From assembly GCA_023078555.1 (NCBI GenBank), contig CM041197.1, positions 7,275,810-7,339,809 on the forward strand: 64,000 bases of DNA, given 5' to 3'. The stretch is from Ulva prolifera (taxonomy: Eukaryota > Chlorophyta > Ulvophyceae > Ulvales > Ulvaceae). Of the stretch, positions 11,241 to 24,427 are shown one piece after another. Made by a program: the position numbers and the translations under genes. The notes below the pieces were generated by a model, which did no database searches, had not been told where the DNA came from, and saw only the letters and a program-made list of their open reading frames with translations. The first letter of the stretch is position 1. Each line of letters opens with the position of its first letter.

Positions 11241-14200
11241 GCGCATTTGCACGCCAGCACAGCGAATGTATGGATGTGGGTTGTGTTAGATGTGGCTAGC
11301 AGTGCTTCCATGTCGCGCAGTCGCTCCTCGGCTGATTCGCGAACCAGCTCGGCTGGCGCAGCTGTTGGCCGGGTCGGAGGCATGTGTTGGCAGTCACAGC
11401 GCCTTTGCACGCCAGCACAGCCAATATATGGATGTGACTTGTGTCAGGTATGGCTAGCAGTGCTTCCATGTCGCGCAGTCGCTCCTCGGCTGATTCGCGA
11501 ACCAGCTCGGCTGGCGCAGCGGTTGGCCGGGTCGGAGGCATGTGTTGGCAGTCACAGCGCTTTTGCACGCCATCACAGCGAATATATGGATGTGGGTTGT
11601 GTCAGATGTGGCTAGCAGTGCTTCCATGTCGCGCAGTCGCTGCTCGGCTGATTCGCGAACCAGCTCGGCTGGCGCAGCGGGTGGCCGGGTCGGAGGCATG
11701 TGTTGGCAGTCACAACGCTTTTGCACGCCAGCACAGTGAATATATGGATGTGGGTTGTGTCAGGTGTGGCTAGCAGTGCTTCCATGTCGCGCAGTCGCTC
11801 CTCGGCTGATTCGCGAACCAGCTCGGCTGGCGCAGCGGTTGGCCGGGTCGGAGGCATGTGTTGGCAGTCACAGCGCCTTTGCACGCCAGCACAGCCAATA
11901 TATGGATGTGACTTGTGTCAGGTATGGCTAGCAGTGCTTCCATGTCGCGCAGTCGCTCCTCGGCTGATTCGCGAACCAGCTCGGCTGGCGCAGCGGTTGG
12001 CCGGGTCGGAGGCATGTGTTGGCAGTCTCAGCGTTTTTGAAGGCCAGCACAGCGAATATATGGATGTAGATTGTGTCAGATGTGGCTAGCAGTGCTTCCA
12101 TGTCGCGCAGTCGCTGCTCGGCTGATTCGCGAACCAGCTCGGCTGGCGCAGCGGTTGGCCGGGTCGGAGGCATGTGTTGGCAGTCTCAGCGTTTTTGAAG
12201 GCCAGCGCAGCGAATATATGGATGTGGGTTGTGTCAGATGTGGCTAGCAGTGCTTCCATGACGCGCAGTCGCTCCTCGGCTGATTCGCGAACCAGCTCGG
12301 CTGGCGCAGCGGTTGGCCGGGTCGGAGGCATGTGTTGGCAGTCTCAGCGTTTTTGAAGGCCAGCGCAGCGAATATATGGATGTGGGTTGTGTCAGATGTG
12401 GCTAGCAGTGCTTCCATGACGCGCAGTCGCTCCTCGGCTGATTCGCGAACCAGCTCGGCTGGCGCAGCGGTTGGCCGGGTCGGAGGCATGTGTTGGCAGT
12501 CACAGCGTTTTTGAACGACAGCACAGCGAAGATATATATGTGGGTTGTGTCAGATTTGGCTAGCAGTGCTTCGATGTCGCGCAGTCGCTGCTCGGCTGAT
12601 TCGCGCATCAGCTCGGCTGGCGCAGCGGTTGGCCGGGTCGGAGGCATGTGTTGGCAGTCACAGCGCCTTTGCACGCCATCACAGCCAATATATGGATGTG
12701 CCTTGTGTCAGGTATGGCTAGCAGTGCTTCGATGTCGCGCAGTTGCTGCTCGGCTGATTCGCGCATCAGCTCGGCTGGCGCAGCGGTTGGCCGGGTCGGA
12801 GGCATGTGTTGGCAGTCACAGCGCCTTTGCACGCCATCACAGCCAATATATGGATGTGCCTTGTGTCAGGTATGGCTAGCAGTGCTTCCATGTCGCGCAG
12901 TTGCTCCTCAGCTGATTCGCGCATCAGCTCGGCTGGCGCAGCGGTTGGCCGGGTCGGAGGAATGTGTTGGCAGTCACAACGCTTTTGCACGCCATCACAG
13001 CGAATATATGGATGTGGGTTGTGTCAGATGTGGCTAGCAGTGCTTCCATGTCGCGCAGTCGCTCCTCGGCTGATTCGTGAACCAGCTTGGCTGGCGCAGC
13101 GGTTGGCCGGGTCGGAGGCATGTGTTGGCAGTCTCAGCGTTTTTGAAGGCCAGCACAGCAAATATATGGATGTAGGTTGTGTCAGATGTGGCTAGCAGTG
13201 CTTCCATGTCGCGCAGTCGCTGCTCGGCTGATTCGCGAACCAGCTCGGCTGGCGCAGCGGTTGGCCGGGTCGGAGGCATGTGTTGGCAGTCACAACGCTT
13301 TTGCACGCCAGCACAGCCAATATATGGATGTGACTTGTGTCAGGTATGGCTAGCAGTGCTTCCATGTCGCGCAGTCGCTCCTCGGCTGATTTGCGAACCA
13401 GCCCGGCTGGCGCAGCGGTTGGCCGGGTCGGAGGCATGTGTTGGCAGTCACAGCGCCTTTGCACGCCAGCACAGCCAATATATGGATGAGACTTGTGTCA
13501 GGTATGGCTAGCAGTGCTTCCATGTCGCGCAGTCGCTCCTCGGCTGATTTGCGAACCAGCCCGGCTGATTCGCGCATCAGCTCGGCTGACGCAGCACTTG
13601 GCCGGGTCGTGGGCACCTGCCCAAAGTCACAGTGCTTTTGCAGGCCAGCGCAGCGAATATATTTATGTGGGTTGTGTCAGATGTGGCTAGCAGTGCTTCC
13701 ATGACGCGCAGTCGCTCCTCGGCTGATTCGCGAACCAGCTCGGCTGGCGCAGCGGTTGGCCGGGTCGGAGGAATGTGTTGGCAGTCACAACGCTTTTGCA
13801 CGCCATCACAGCGAATATATGGATGTGGGTTGTGTCAGATGTGGCTAGCAGTGCTTCCATGTCGCGCAGTCGCTCCTCGGCTGATTCGTGAATCAGCTTG
13901 GCTGGCGCAGCGGTTGGCCGGGTCGGAGGCATGTGTTGGCAGTCTCAGCGTTTTTGAAGGCCAGCACAGCAAATATATGGATGTAGGTTGTGTCAGATGT
14001 GGCTAGCAGTGCTTCCATGTCGCGCAGTCGCTGCTCGGCTGATTCACGAACCAGCTCGGCTGGCGCAGCGGTTGGCCGGGTCGGAGGCATGTGTTGGCAG
14101 TCTCAGAGTTTTTGAAGGCCAGCACAGCGAATATATGGATGTAGGTTGTGTCAGATGTGGCTAGCAGTGCTTCCATGTCGCGCAGTCGCTGCTCGGCTGA

Positions 14201-14564
14201 TTCGCGAACCAGCTCGGCTGGCGCAGCGGTTGGCCGGGTCGGAGGCATGTGTTGGCAGTCACAACGCTTTTGCACGCCAGCACAGCGAATATATGGATGT
14301 GGGTTGTGTCAGGTGTGGCTAGCAGTGCTTCCACGTCGCGCAGTCTCTCCTCGGCTGATTCGCGAACCAGCTCGGCTGGCGCAGCGGTTGGCCGGGTCGG
14401 AGGCATGTGTTGGCAGTCACAGCGCCTTTGCACGCCAGCACAGCCAATATATGGATGTGGGTTGTGTCAGATGTGGCTAGCAGTGCTTCCATGTCGCGCA
14501 GTCGCTCCTCGGCTGATTCGCGAACCAGCTCGGCTGGCGCAGCGGTCGGCCGGGTCGGAGGCAT

Positions 14565-15496
14565 GTGTTGGCAGTCACAGCGTTTTTGAAGGCCAGCGCA
14601 GCGAATATATGGATGTGGGTTGTGTCAGATGTGGCTAGCAGTGCTTCCATGTCGCGCAGTCGCTGCTCGGCTGATTCGCGAACCAGCTCGGCTGGCGCAG
14701 CGGTTGGCCGGGTTGGAGGCATGTGTTGGCAGTCACAACGCTTTTGCACGCCAGCACAGCCAATATATGGATGTGACTTGTGTCAGGTATGGCTAGCAGT
14801 GCTTCCATGTCGCGCAGTCGCTCCTCGGCTGATTTGCGAACCAGCCCGGCTGGCGCAGCGGTTGGCCGGGTCGGAGGCATGTGTTGGCAGTCACAGCGCC
14901 TTTGCACGCCAGCACAGCCAATATATGGATGAGACTTGTGTCAGGTATGGCTAGCAGTGCTTCCATGTCGTGCAGTCGCTCCTCGGCTGATTTGCGAACC
15001 AGCCCGGCTGATTCGCGCATCAGCTCGGCTGACGCAGCACTTGGCCGGGTTGGGGGCACCTGCCCACAGTCACAGTGCTTTTGCAGGCCAGCGCAGCGAA
15101 TATATGGATGTAGGTTGTGTCAGATGTGGCTAGCAGTGCTTCCATGTCGCGCAGTCGCTGCTCGGCTGATTCGCGAACCAGCTCGGCTGGCGCAGCGGTT
15201 GGCCGGGTCGGAGGCATGTGTTGGCAGTCTCAGCGTTTTTGAAGGCCAGCAAAGCGAATATATGGATGTAGGTTGTGTCAGATGTGGCTAGCAGTGCTTC
15301 CATGTCGCGCAGTCTCTGCTCGGCTGATTCGCGAACCAGCTCGGCTGGCGCAGCGGTTGGCCGGGTCGGAGGCATGTGTTGGCAGTCACAACGCTTTTGC
15401 ACGCCAGCACAGCGAATATATGGATGTGGGTTGTGTCAGGTGTGGCTAGCAGTGCTTCCATGTCGCGCAGTCTCTCCTCGGCTGATTCGCGAACCA
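14565..15496 (+). repeat. 0.93-kb block repeated at 18479-19410 (3,914 bp apart)
   Basis: The match begins at a TCACAGCGTTTTTGAAGG 3' part and ends inside the unit at 19358, which has gained the 21-bp duplication while keeping the TCTCTCC left part of its 158-bp partner. That unit is a recombinant. Confidence 0.83.
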
Positions 15497-16189
15497 GCTC
15501 GGCTGGCGCAGCGGTTGGCCGGGTCGGAGGCATGTGTTGGCAGTCACAGCGCCTTTGCACGCCAGCACAGCCAATATATGGATGAGACTTGTGTCAGGTA
15601 TGGCTAGCAGTGCTTCCATGTCGCGCAGTCGCTCCTCGGCTGATTTGCGAACCAGCCCGGCTGATTCGCGCATCAGCTCGGCTGACGCAGCACTTGGCCG
15701 GGTTGGGGGCACCTGCCCACAGTCACAGTGCTTTTGCAGGCCAGCGCAGCGAATATATGGATGTTGGTTGTGTCAGATGTGGCTAGCAGTGCTTCCATGT
15801 CGCGCAGTCGCTGCTCGGCTGATTCGCGAACCAGCTCGGCTGGCGCAGCGGTTGGCCGGGTCGGAGGCATGTGTTGGCAGTCACAACGCTTTTGCACGCC
15901 AGCACAATGAATATATGGATGTGGGTTGTGTCAGATGTGGCTAGCAGTGCTTCCATGTCGCGCAGTCGCTCCTCGGCTGATTCGCGAACTAGCTCTGCTG
16001 GCGCAGCGGTTGGCCGGGTCGGAGGAATGTGTTGGCAGTCGCAGCGCTTTTGCACGCCAGCACAGCCAATATATGGATGTGGGTGGTGTCAGATATGGCT
16101 AGCAGCGCTTCCATGTCGCGCAGTCACTGCTTGGCTGATTCGCGCATCAGCTCGGCAGGCGCAGCAGTTGGCCGGGTCGGGGGCATATG

Positions 16190-16213
16190 CTGCCAACAGA
16201 TATCTGTTGGCAG
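16190..16213. repeat. 24-bp perfect palindrome (isolated copy)
   Basis: CTGCCAACAGAT followed by its exact reverse complement, centred on GATATC. It lies in the 175-bp unit 16097-16271, the only such unit outside zones IV and V, 18 kb from the next copy. Confidence 0.95.
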
Positions 16214-16550
16214 TCACTGTGCTTTTCCTCGCCAGCACAGCCAATAGATGGATGTGACTTGTTTCAGGTATGGATAGCAGTGCTTCGATGTCGCGCAGTC
16301 GCTGCTCGGCTGATTCGCGCATCAGCTCGGCTGGCGCAGCGGTTGGCCGGGTCGGAGGCATGTGTTGGCAGTCACAGCGCCTTTGCACGCCATCACAGCC
16401 AATATATGGATGTGCCTTGTGTCAGGTATGGCTAGCAGTGCTTCCATGTCGCGCAGTTGCTCCTCAGCTGATTCGCGAACCAGCCCGGCCGATTCGCGCA
16501 TCAGCTCGGCTGACGCAGCACTTGGCCGGGTCGGGGGCACCTGCCCAAAG

Positions 16551-17561
16551 TCACAGTGCTTTTGCAGGCCAGCGCAGCGAATATATTTATGTGGGTTGTG
16601 TCAGATGTGGCTAGCAGTGCTTCCATGACGCGCAGTCGCTCCTCGGCTGATTCGCGAACCAGCTCGGCTGGCGCAGCGGTTGGCCGGGTCGGAGGAATGT
16701 GTTGGCAGTCACAGCGCTTTTGCACGCCAGCACAGCGAATATATGGATGTGGGTTGTGTCAGATGTGGCTAGCAGTGCTTCCATGTCGCGCAGTCGCTCC
16801 TCGGCTGATTCGCGCATCAGCTCGGCAGGCGCAGCAGTTGGCCGGGTCGGGGGCATGTGTTGGCAGTCACAGCGTTTTCGAAGGCCAGCGCAGCGAATAT
16901 ATGGATGTGGGTTGTGTCAGATGTGGCTAGCAGTGCTTCCATGTCGCGCAGTCGCTCCTCGGCTGATTCGCGAACCAGCTCGGCTGGCGCAGCGGTTGGC
17001 CGGGTCGGAGGCATGTGTTGGCAGTCACAACGCTTTTGCACGCCAGCACAGCGAAGATATGGATGTGGGTTGTGTCAGTTGTGGCTAGCAGTGCTTCGAT
17101 GTCGCGCAGTCGCTGCTCGGCTGATTCGCGCATCAGCTCGGCTGGCGCAGCGGTTGGCCGGGTCGGAGGCATGTGTTGGCAGTCACAGCGCCTTTGCACG
17201 CCATCAGAACCAATATATGGATGTGCCTTGTGTCAGGTATGGCTAGCAGTGCTTCCATGTCGCGCAGTCGCTCCTCAGCTGATTCGCGAACCAGCCCGGC
17301 TGATTCGCGCATCAGCTCGGCTGACGCAGCACTTGGCCGGGTCGGGGGCACCTGCCCAAAGTCACAGTGCTTCTGCAGGCCAGCGCAGCGAAGATATGGA
17401 TGTGGGTTGTGTCAGATGTGGCTAGCAGTGCTTCGATGTCGCGCAGTCGCTGCTCGGCTGATTCGCGCATCAGCTCGGCTGGCGCAGCGGTTGGCCGGGT
17501 CGGAGGCATGTGTTGGCAGTCACAGCGCCTTTGCACGCCATCACAGCCAATATATGGATGT
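16551..17561 (+). repeat. 1.0-kb block repeated at 19637-20647 (3,086 bp apart)
   Basis: Shared marks are ATATATTTATG, GGCAGGCGCAGCAGTTGG, GAAGATATGG and GTCAGTTGTGG. Differences include GTTTTCGAAGG/GTTTTTGAAGG, CAGAACCAA/CAGAGCCAA and CTTCTGCAGG/CTTTTGCAGG. Confidence 0.84.
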
Positions 17562-18368
17562 GGGTTGTGTCAGGTGTGGCTAGCAGTGCTTCCATGTCGC
17601 GCAGTCTCTCCTCGGCTGATTCGCGAACCAGCTCGGCTGGCGCAGCGGTTGGCCGGGTCGGAGGCATGTGTTGGCAGTCACAGCGCCTTTGCACGCCAGC
17701 ACAGCCAATATATGGATGAGACTTGTGTCAGGTATGGCTAGCAGTGCTTCCATGTCGCGCAGTCGCTCCTCGGCTAATTTGCGAACCAGCCCGGCTGATT
17801 CGCGCATCAGCTCGGCTGACGCAGCACTTGGCCGGGTTGGGGGCACCTGCCCACAGTCACAGTGCTTTTGCAGGCCAGCGCAGCGAATATATGGATGTAG
17901 GTTGTATCAGATGTGGCTAGCAGTGCTTCCATGTCGCGCAGTCGCTGCTCGGCTGATTCGCGAACCAGCTCGGCTGGCGCAGCGGTTGGCCGGGTCGGAG
18001 GCATGTGTTGGCAGTCTCAGCGTTTTTGAAGGCCAGCAAAGCGAATATATGGATGTAGGTTGTGTCAGATGTGGCTAGCAGTGCTTCCATGTCGCGCAGT
18101 CGCTGCTCGGCTGATTCGCGAACCAGCTCGGCTGGCGCAGCGGTTGGCCGGGTCGGAGGCATGTGTTGGCAGTCACAACGCTTTTGCACGACAGCACAGC
18201 GAATATATGGATGTGGGTTGTGTCAGGTGTGGCTAGCAGTGCTTCCATGTCGCGCAGTCGCTCCTCGGCTGATTCGCGAACCAGCTCGGCTGGCGCAGCG
18301 GTTGGCCGGGTCGGAGGCATGTGTTGGCAGTCTTAGCGCCTTTGCACGCCAGCACAGCCAATATATGG

Positions 18369-18546
18369 ATGTGGGTGGTGTCAGATATGGCTAGCAGCGC
18401 TTCCATGTCGCGCAGTCACTGCTTGGCTGATTCGCGCATCAGCTCGGCAGGCGCAGCAGTTGGCCGGGTCGGGGGCATGTGTTGGCAGTCACAGCGTTTT
18501 TGAAGGCCAGCGCAGCGAATATATGGATGTGGGTTGTGTCAGATGT
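18369..18546 (+). repeat. Mosaic monomer with a longer zone IV-type tract
   Basis: Same lineage marks as 9338-9418 but extending through GCAGCAGTTGGCCGGGTCGG and the next GGG to about 18477, stopping just before the place where the palindromic insertion would lie; the rest is the CAGCGTTTTTGAAGG form. Confidence 0.85.
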
Positions 18547-20844
18547 GGCTAGCAGTGCTTCCATGTCGCGCAGTCGCTGCTCGGCTGATTCGCGAACCAG
18601 CTCGGCTGGCGCAGCGGTTGGCCGGGTTGGAGGCATGTGTTGGCAGTCACAACGCTTTTGCACGCCAGCACAGCCAATATATGGATGTGACTTGTGTCAG
18701 GTATGGCTAGCAGTGCTTCCATGTCGCGCAGTCGCTCCTCGGCTGATTTGCGAACCAGCCCGGCTGGCGCAGCGGTTGGCCGGGTCGGAGGCATGTGTTG
18801 GCAGTCACAGCGCCTTTGCACGCCAGCACAGCCAATATATGGATGAGACTTGTGTCAGGTATGGCTAGCAGTGCTTCCATGTCGTGCAGTCGCTCCTCGG
18901 CTGATTTGCGAACCAGCCCGGCTGATTCGCGCATCAGCTCGGCTGACGCAGCACTTGGCCGGGTTGGGGGCACCTGCCCACAGTCACAGTGCTTTTGCAG
19001 GCCAGCGCAGCGAATATATGGATGTAGGTTGTGTCAGATGTGGCTAGCAGTGCTTCCATGTCGCGCAGTCGCTGCTCGGCTGATTCGCGAACCAGCTCGG
19101 CTGGCGCAGCGGTTGGCCGGGTCGGAGGCATGTGTTGGCAGTCTCAGCGTTTTTGAAGGCCAGCAAAGCGAATATATGGATGTAGGTTGTGTCAGATGTG
19201 GCTAGCAGTGCTTCCATGTCGCGCAGTCTCTGCTCGGCTGATTCGCGAACCAGCTCGGCTGGCGCAGCGGTTGGCCGGGTCGGAGGCATGTGTTGGCAGT
19301 CACAACGCTTTTGCACGCCAGCACAGCGAATATATGGATGTGGGTTGTGTCAGGTGTGGCTAGCAGTGCTTCCATGTCGCGCAGTCTCTCCTCGGCTGAT
19401 TCGCGAACCAGCCCGGCTGATTCGCGCATCAGCTCGGCTGACGCAGCACTTGGCCGGGTTGGGGGCACCTGCCCACAGTCACAGTGCTTTTGCAGGCCAG
19501 CGCAGCGAATATATGGATGTGGGTTGTGTCAGATGTGGCTAGCAGTGCTTCCATGTCGCGCAGTCGCTGCTCGGCTGATTCGCGAACCAGCTCGGCTGGC
19601 GCAGCGGTTGGCCGGGTCGGAGGCATGTGTTGGCAGTCACAGTGCTTTTGCAGGCCAGCGCAGCGAATATATTTATGTGGGTTGTGTCAGATGTGGCTAG
19701 CAGTGCTTCCATGACGCGCAGTCGCTCCTCGGCTGATTCGCGAACCAGCTCGGCTGGCGCAGCGGTTGGCCGGGTCGGAGGAATGTGTTGGCAGTCACAG
19801 CGCTTTTGCACGCCAGCACAGCGAATATATGGATGTGGGTTGTGTCAGATGTGGCTAGCAGTGCTTCCATGTCGCGCAGTCGCTCCTCGGCTGATTCGCG
19901 CATCAGCTCGGCAGGCGCAGCAGTTGGCCGGGTCGGGGGCATGTGTTGGCAGTCACAGCGTTTTTGAAGGCCAGCGCAGCGAATATATGGATGTGGGTTG
20001 TGTCAGATGTGGCTAGCAGTGCTTCCATGTCGCGCAGTCGCTCCTCGGCTGATTCGCGAACCAGCTCGGCTGGCGCAGCGGTTGGCCGGGTCGGAGGCAT
20101 GTGTTGGCAGTCACAACGCTTTTGCACGCCAGCACAGCGAAGATATGGATGTGGGTTGTGTCAGTTGTGGCTAGCAGTGCTTCGATGTCGCGCAGTCGCT
20201 GCTCGGCTGATTCGCGCATCAGCTCGGCTGGCGCAGCGGTTGGCCGGGTCGGAGGCATGTGTTGGCAGTCACAGCGCCTTTGCACGCCATCAGAGCCAAT
20301 ATATGGATGTGCCTTGTGTCAGGTATGGCTAGCAGTGCTTCCATGTCGCGCAGTCGCTCCTCAGCTGATTCGCGAACCAGCCCGGCTGATTCGCGCATCA
20401 GCTCGGCTGACGCAGCACTTGGCCGGGTCGGGGGCACCTGCCCAAAGTCACAGTGCTTTTGCAGGCCAGCGCAGCGAAGATATGGATGTGGGTTGTGTCA
20501 GATGTGGCTAGCAGTGCTTCGATGTCGCGCAGTCGCTGCTCGGCTGATTCGCGCATCAGCTCGGCTGGCGCAGCGGTTGGCCGGGTCGGAGGCATGTGTT
20601 GGCAGTCACAGCGCCTTTGCACGCCATCACAGCCAATATATGGATGTGCCTTGTGTCAGGTATGGCTAGCAGTGCTTCCATGTCGAGCAGTCGCTCCTCA
20701 GCTGATTCGCGAACCAGCCCGGCTGATTCGCGCATCAGCTCGGCTGACGCAGCACTTGGCCGGGTCGGGGGCACCTGCCCAAAGTCACAGTGCTTTTGCA
20801 GGCCAGCGCAGCGAATATATTGATGTGGGTTGTGTCAGATGTGG

Positions 20845-22112
20845 CTAGCAGTGCTTCCATGACGCGCAGTCGCTCCTCGGCTGATTCGCGAACCAGCTCG
20901 GCTGGCGCAGCGGTTGGCCGGGTCGGAGGAATGTGTTGGCAGTCACAACGCTTTTGCACGCCATCACAGCGAATATATGGATGTGGGTTGTGTCAGGTGT
21001 GGCTAGCAGTGCTTCCATGTCGCGCAGTCGCTCCTCGGCTGATTCGCGAACCAGCTCGGCTGGCGCAGCGGTTGGCCTGGTCGGAGGCATGTGTTGGCAG
21101 TCACAGCGCCTTTGCACGCCAGCACAGCCAATATATGGATGTGACTTGTGTCACGTATGGCTAGCAGTGCTTCCATGTCGCGCAGTCGCTCCTCGGCTGA
21201 TTCGCGAACCAGCCCAGCTGATTCGCGCATCAGCTCGGCTGACGCTGCACTTGGCCGGGTCGGGGGCACCTGCCCAAAGTCACAGTGCTTTTGCAGGCCA
21301 GCGCAGCGAATATATGGATGTGGGTTGTGTCAGATGTGGCTAGCAGTGCTTCCATGTCGCGCAGTCGCTCCTCGGCTGATTTGCGAACCAGCCCGGCTGA
21401 TTCGCGCATCAGCTCGGCTGACGCAGCACTTGGCCGGGTTGGGGGCACCTGCCCACAGTCACAGTGCTTTTGCAGGCCAGCGCAGCGAATATATGGATGT
21501 AGGTTGTGTCAGATGTGGCGAGCAGTGCTTCCATGACGCGCAGTCGCTCCTCGGCTGATTCGCGAACCAGCTCGGCTGGCGCAGCGGTTGGCCGGGTCGG
21601 AGGAATGTGTTGGCAGTCACAACGCTTTTGCACGCCATCACAGCGAATATATGGATGTGGGTTGTGTCAGGTGTGGCTAGCAGTGCTTCCATGTCGCGCA
21701 GTCGCTCCTCGGCTGATTCGCGAACCAGCTCGGCTGGCGCAGCGGTTGGCCGGGTCGGAGGCATGTGTTGGCAGTCACAGCGCCTTTGCACGCCAGCACA
21801 GCCAATATATGGATGTAACTTGTGTCAGGTATGGCTAGCAGTGCTTCCATGTCGCGCAGTCGCTCCTCGGCTGATTCGCGAACCAGCCCAGCTGATTCGC
21901 GCATCAGCTCGGCTGACGCTGCACTTGGCCGGGTCGGGGGCACCTGCCCAAAGTCACAGTGCTTTTGCAGGCCAGCGCAGCGAATATATGGATGTGGGTT
22001 GTGTCAGATGTGGCTAGCAGTGCTTCCATGTCGCGCAGTCGCTCCTCGGCTGATTTGCGAACCAGCCTGGCTGATTCGCGCATCAGCTCGGCTGACGCAG
22101 CACTTGGCCGGG
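20845..22112 (+). repeat. Higher-order repeat, 674-bp spacing (4 monomers)
   Basis: 20845-21438 recurs at 21519-22112. Spacing is two 158-bp and two 179-bp units. The second copy starts with a mutated box (GGCGAG) and has GCCTGGCTG and GTAACTTG as private changes; GACGCTGCACTTGG is common to both. Confidence 0.83.
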
Positions 22113-24427
22113 TCGGGGGCACCTGCCCAAAGTCACAGTGCTTTTGCAGGCCAGCGCAGCGAAGATATGGATGTGGGTTGTGTCAGATGTGGCTAGCAGT
22201 GCTTCTATGTCGCGCAGTCGCTGCTCGGCTGATTCGCGCATCAGCTCGGCTGGCGCAGCGGTTGGCCGGGTCGGAGGCATGTGTTGGCAGTCACAGCGCC
22301 TTTGCACGCCATCACAGCCAATATATGGATGTGCCTTGTGTCAGGTATGGCTAGCAGTGCTTCCATGTCGCGCATTCGCTCCTCGGCTGATTTGCGAACC
22401 AGCCCGGCTGATTCGCGCATCAGCTCGGCTGACGCAGCACTTGGCCGGGTTGGGGGCACCTGCCCACAGTCACAGTGCTTTTGCAGGCCAGCGCAGCGAA
22501 TATATGGATGTAGGTTGTGTCAGATGTGGCTAGCAGTGCTTCCATGTCGCGCAGTCGCTGCTCGGCTGATTCGCGAACCAGCTCGGCTGGCGCAGCGGTT
22601 GGCCGGGTCGGAGGCATGTGTTGGCAGTCTCAGCGTTTTTGAAGGCCAGCACAGCGAATATATGGATGTAGGTTGTGTCAGATGTGGCTAGCAGTGCTTC
22701 CATGTCGCGCAGTCGCTGCTCGGCTGATTCGCGAACCAGCTCGGCTGGCGCAGCGGTTGGCCGGGTTGGAGGCATGTGTTGGCAGTCAAAACGCTTTTGC
22801 ACGCCAGCACAGCGAATATATGGATGTGGGTTGTGTCAGGTGTGGCTAGCAGTGCTTCCATGTCGCGCAGTCGCTCCTCGGCTGATTTGCGAACCAGCCC
22901 GGCTGATTCGCGCATCAGCTCGGCTGACGCAGCACTTGGCCGGGTCGGGGGCACCTGCCCAAAGTCACAGTGCTTTTGCAGGCCAGCGCAGCGAAGATAT
23001 GGATGTGGGTTGTGTCAGATGTGGCTAGCAGTGCTTCGATGTCGCGCAGTCGCTGCTCGGCTGATTCGCGCATCAGCTCGGCTGGCGCAGCGGTTGGCCG
23101 GGTCGGAGGCATGTGTTGGCAGTCACAGCGCCTTTGCACGCCATCACAGCCAATATATGGATGTGCCTTGTGTCAGGTATGGCTAGCAGTGCTTCCATGT
23201 CGCGCAGTCGCTCCTCGGCTGACTTGCGAACCAGCCCGGCTGGCGCAGCGGTTGGCCGGGTCGGAGGAATGTGTTGGCAGTCACAGCGCCTTTGCACGCC
23301 ATCACAGCCAATATATGGATGTGCCTTGTGTCAGGTATGGCTAGCAGTGCTTCCATGTCGCGCAGTCGCTCCTCAGCTGATTCGCGAACCAGCCCGGCTG
23401 ATTCGCGCATCAGCTCGGCTGACGCAGCACTTGGCTGGGTCGGGGGCACCTGCCCAAAGTCACAGTGCTTTTGCAGGCCAGCGCAGCGAATATATTGATG
23501 TGGGTTGTGTCAGATGTGGCTAGCAGTGCTTCCATGACGCGCAGTCGCTCCTCGGCTGATTCGCGAACCAGCTCGGCTGGCGCAGCGGTTGGCCGGGTCG
23601 GAGGAATGTGTTGGCAGTCACAACGCTTTTGAACGCCATCACAGCGAATATATGGATGTGGGTTGTGTCAGATGTGGCTAGCAGTGCTTCCATGTCGCGC
23701 AGTCGCTCCTCGGCTGATTCGTGAACCAGCTTGGCTGGCGCAGCGGTTGGCCGGGTCGGAGGCATGTGTTGGCAGTCTCAGCGTTTTTGAAGGCCAGCAC
23801 AGCAAATATATGGATGTAGGTTGTGTCAGATGTGGCTAGCAGTGCTTCCATGTCGCGCAGTCGCTGCTCGGCTGATTCGCGAACCATCTCGGCTGGCGCA
23901 GCGGTTGGCCGGGTCGGAGGCATGTGTTGGCAGTCACAACGCTTTTGCACGCCAGCACAGCGAATATATGGATGTGGGTTGTGTCAGGTGTGGCTAGCAG
24001 TGCTTCCATGTCGCGCAGTCGCTCCTCGGCTGATTCGCGAACCAGCTCGGCTGGCGCAGCGGTTGGCCTGGTCGGAGGCATGTGATGGCAGTCACAGCGC
24101 CTTTGCACGCCAGCACAGCCAATATATGGATGTGACTTGTGTCAGGTATGGCTAGCAGTGCTTCCATGTCGCGCAGTCGCTCCTCGGCTGATTCGCGAAC
24201 CAGCCCAGCTGATTCGCGCATCAGCTCGGCTGACGCTGCACTTGGCCGGGTCGGGGGCACCTGCCCAAAGTCACAGTGCTTTTGCAGGCCAGCGCAGCGA
24301 ATATATGGATGTGGGTTGTGTCAGATGTGGCTAGCAGTGCTTCCATGACGCGCAGTCGCTCCTCGGCTGATTCGCGAACCAGCTCGGCTGGCGTAGCGGT
24401 TGGCCGGGTCGGAGGAATGTGTTGGCA

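Larger units (their letters stand above)
66..16096 (+). repeat. Zone I: 158-bp dominated part of the array
   Basis: One hundred monomers, 89 of 158 bp and 11 of 179 bp. The 179-bp units are at 382-560, 1509-1687, 3110-3288, 5343-5521, 7102-7280, 8229-8407, 10304-10482, 10957-11135, 13506-13684, 14949-15127 and 15602-15780. The typical unit has GGCTAGCAGTGCTTCC, a GAACCAGCTCGG block and GGAGGCATGTG. Two common 3' subtypes alternate: TCACAGCGC.TTTGCACGCC and TCTCAGCGTTTTTGAAGGCC. Junctions are mainly GTGGGTTGTGTCAGATGT, GTGACTTGTGTCAGGTAT or GTAGGTTGTGTCAGATGT. Long duplicated blocks (1127-, 5593-, 5277-, 7689- and 4645-bp spacing) make up most of the zone. Confidence 0.93.

Noticed and set aside
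16190-16213. NFI-type binding site in the palindrome
   Set aside because: The halves are arranged as GCCAA-N10-TTGGC, the reverse of the known TTGGC-N5-GCCAA order; only a half-site is matched.
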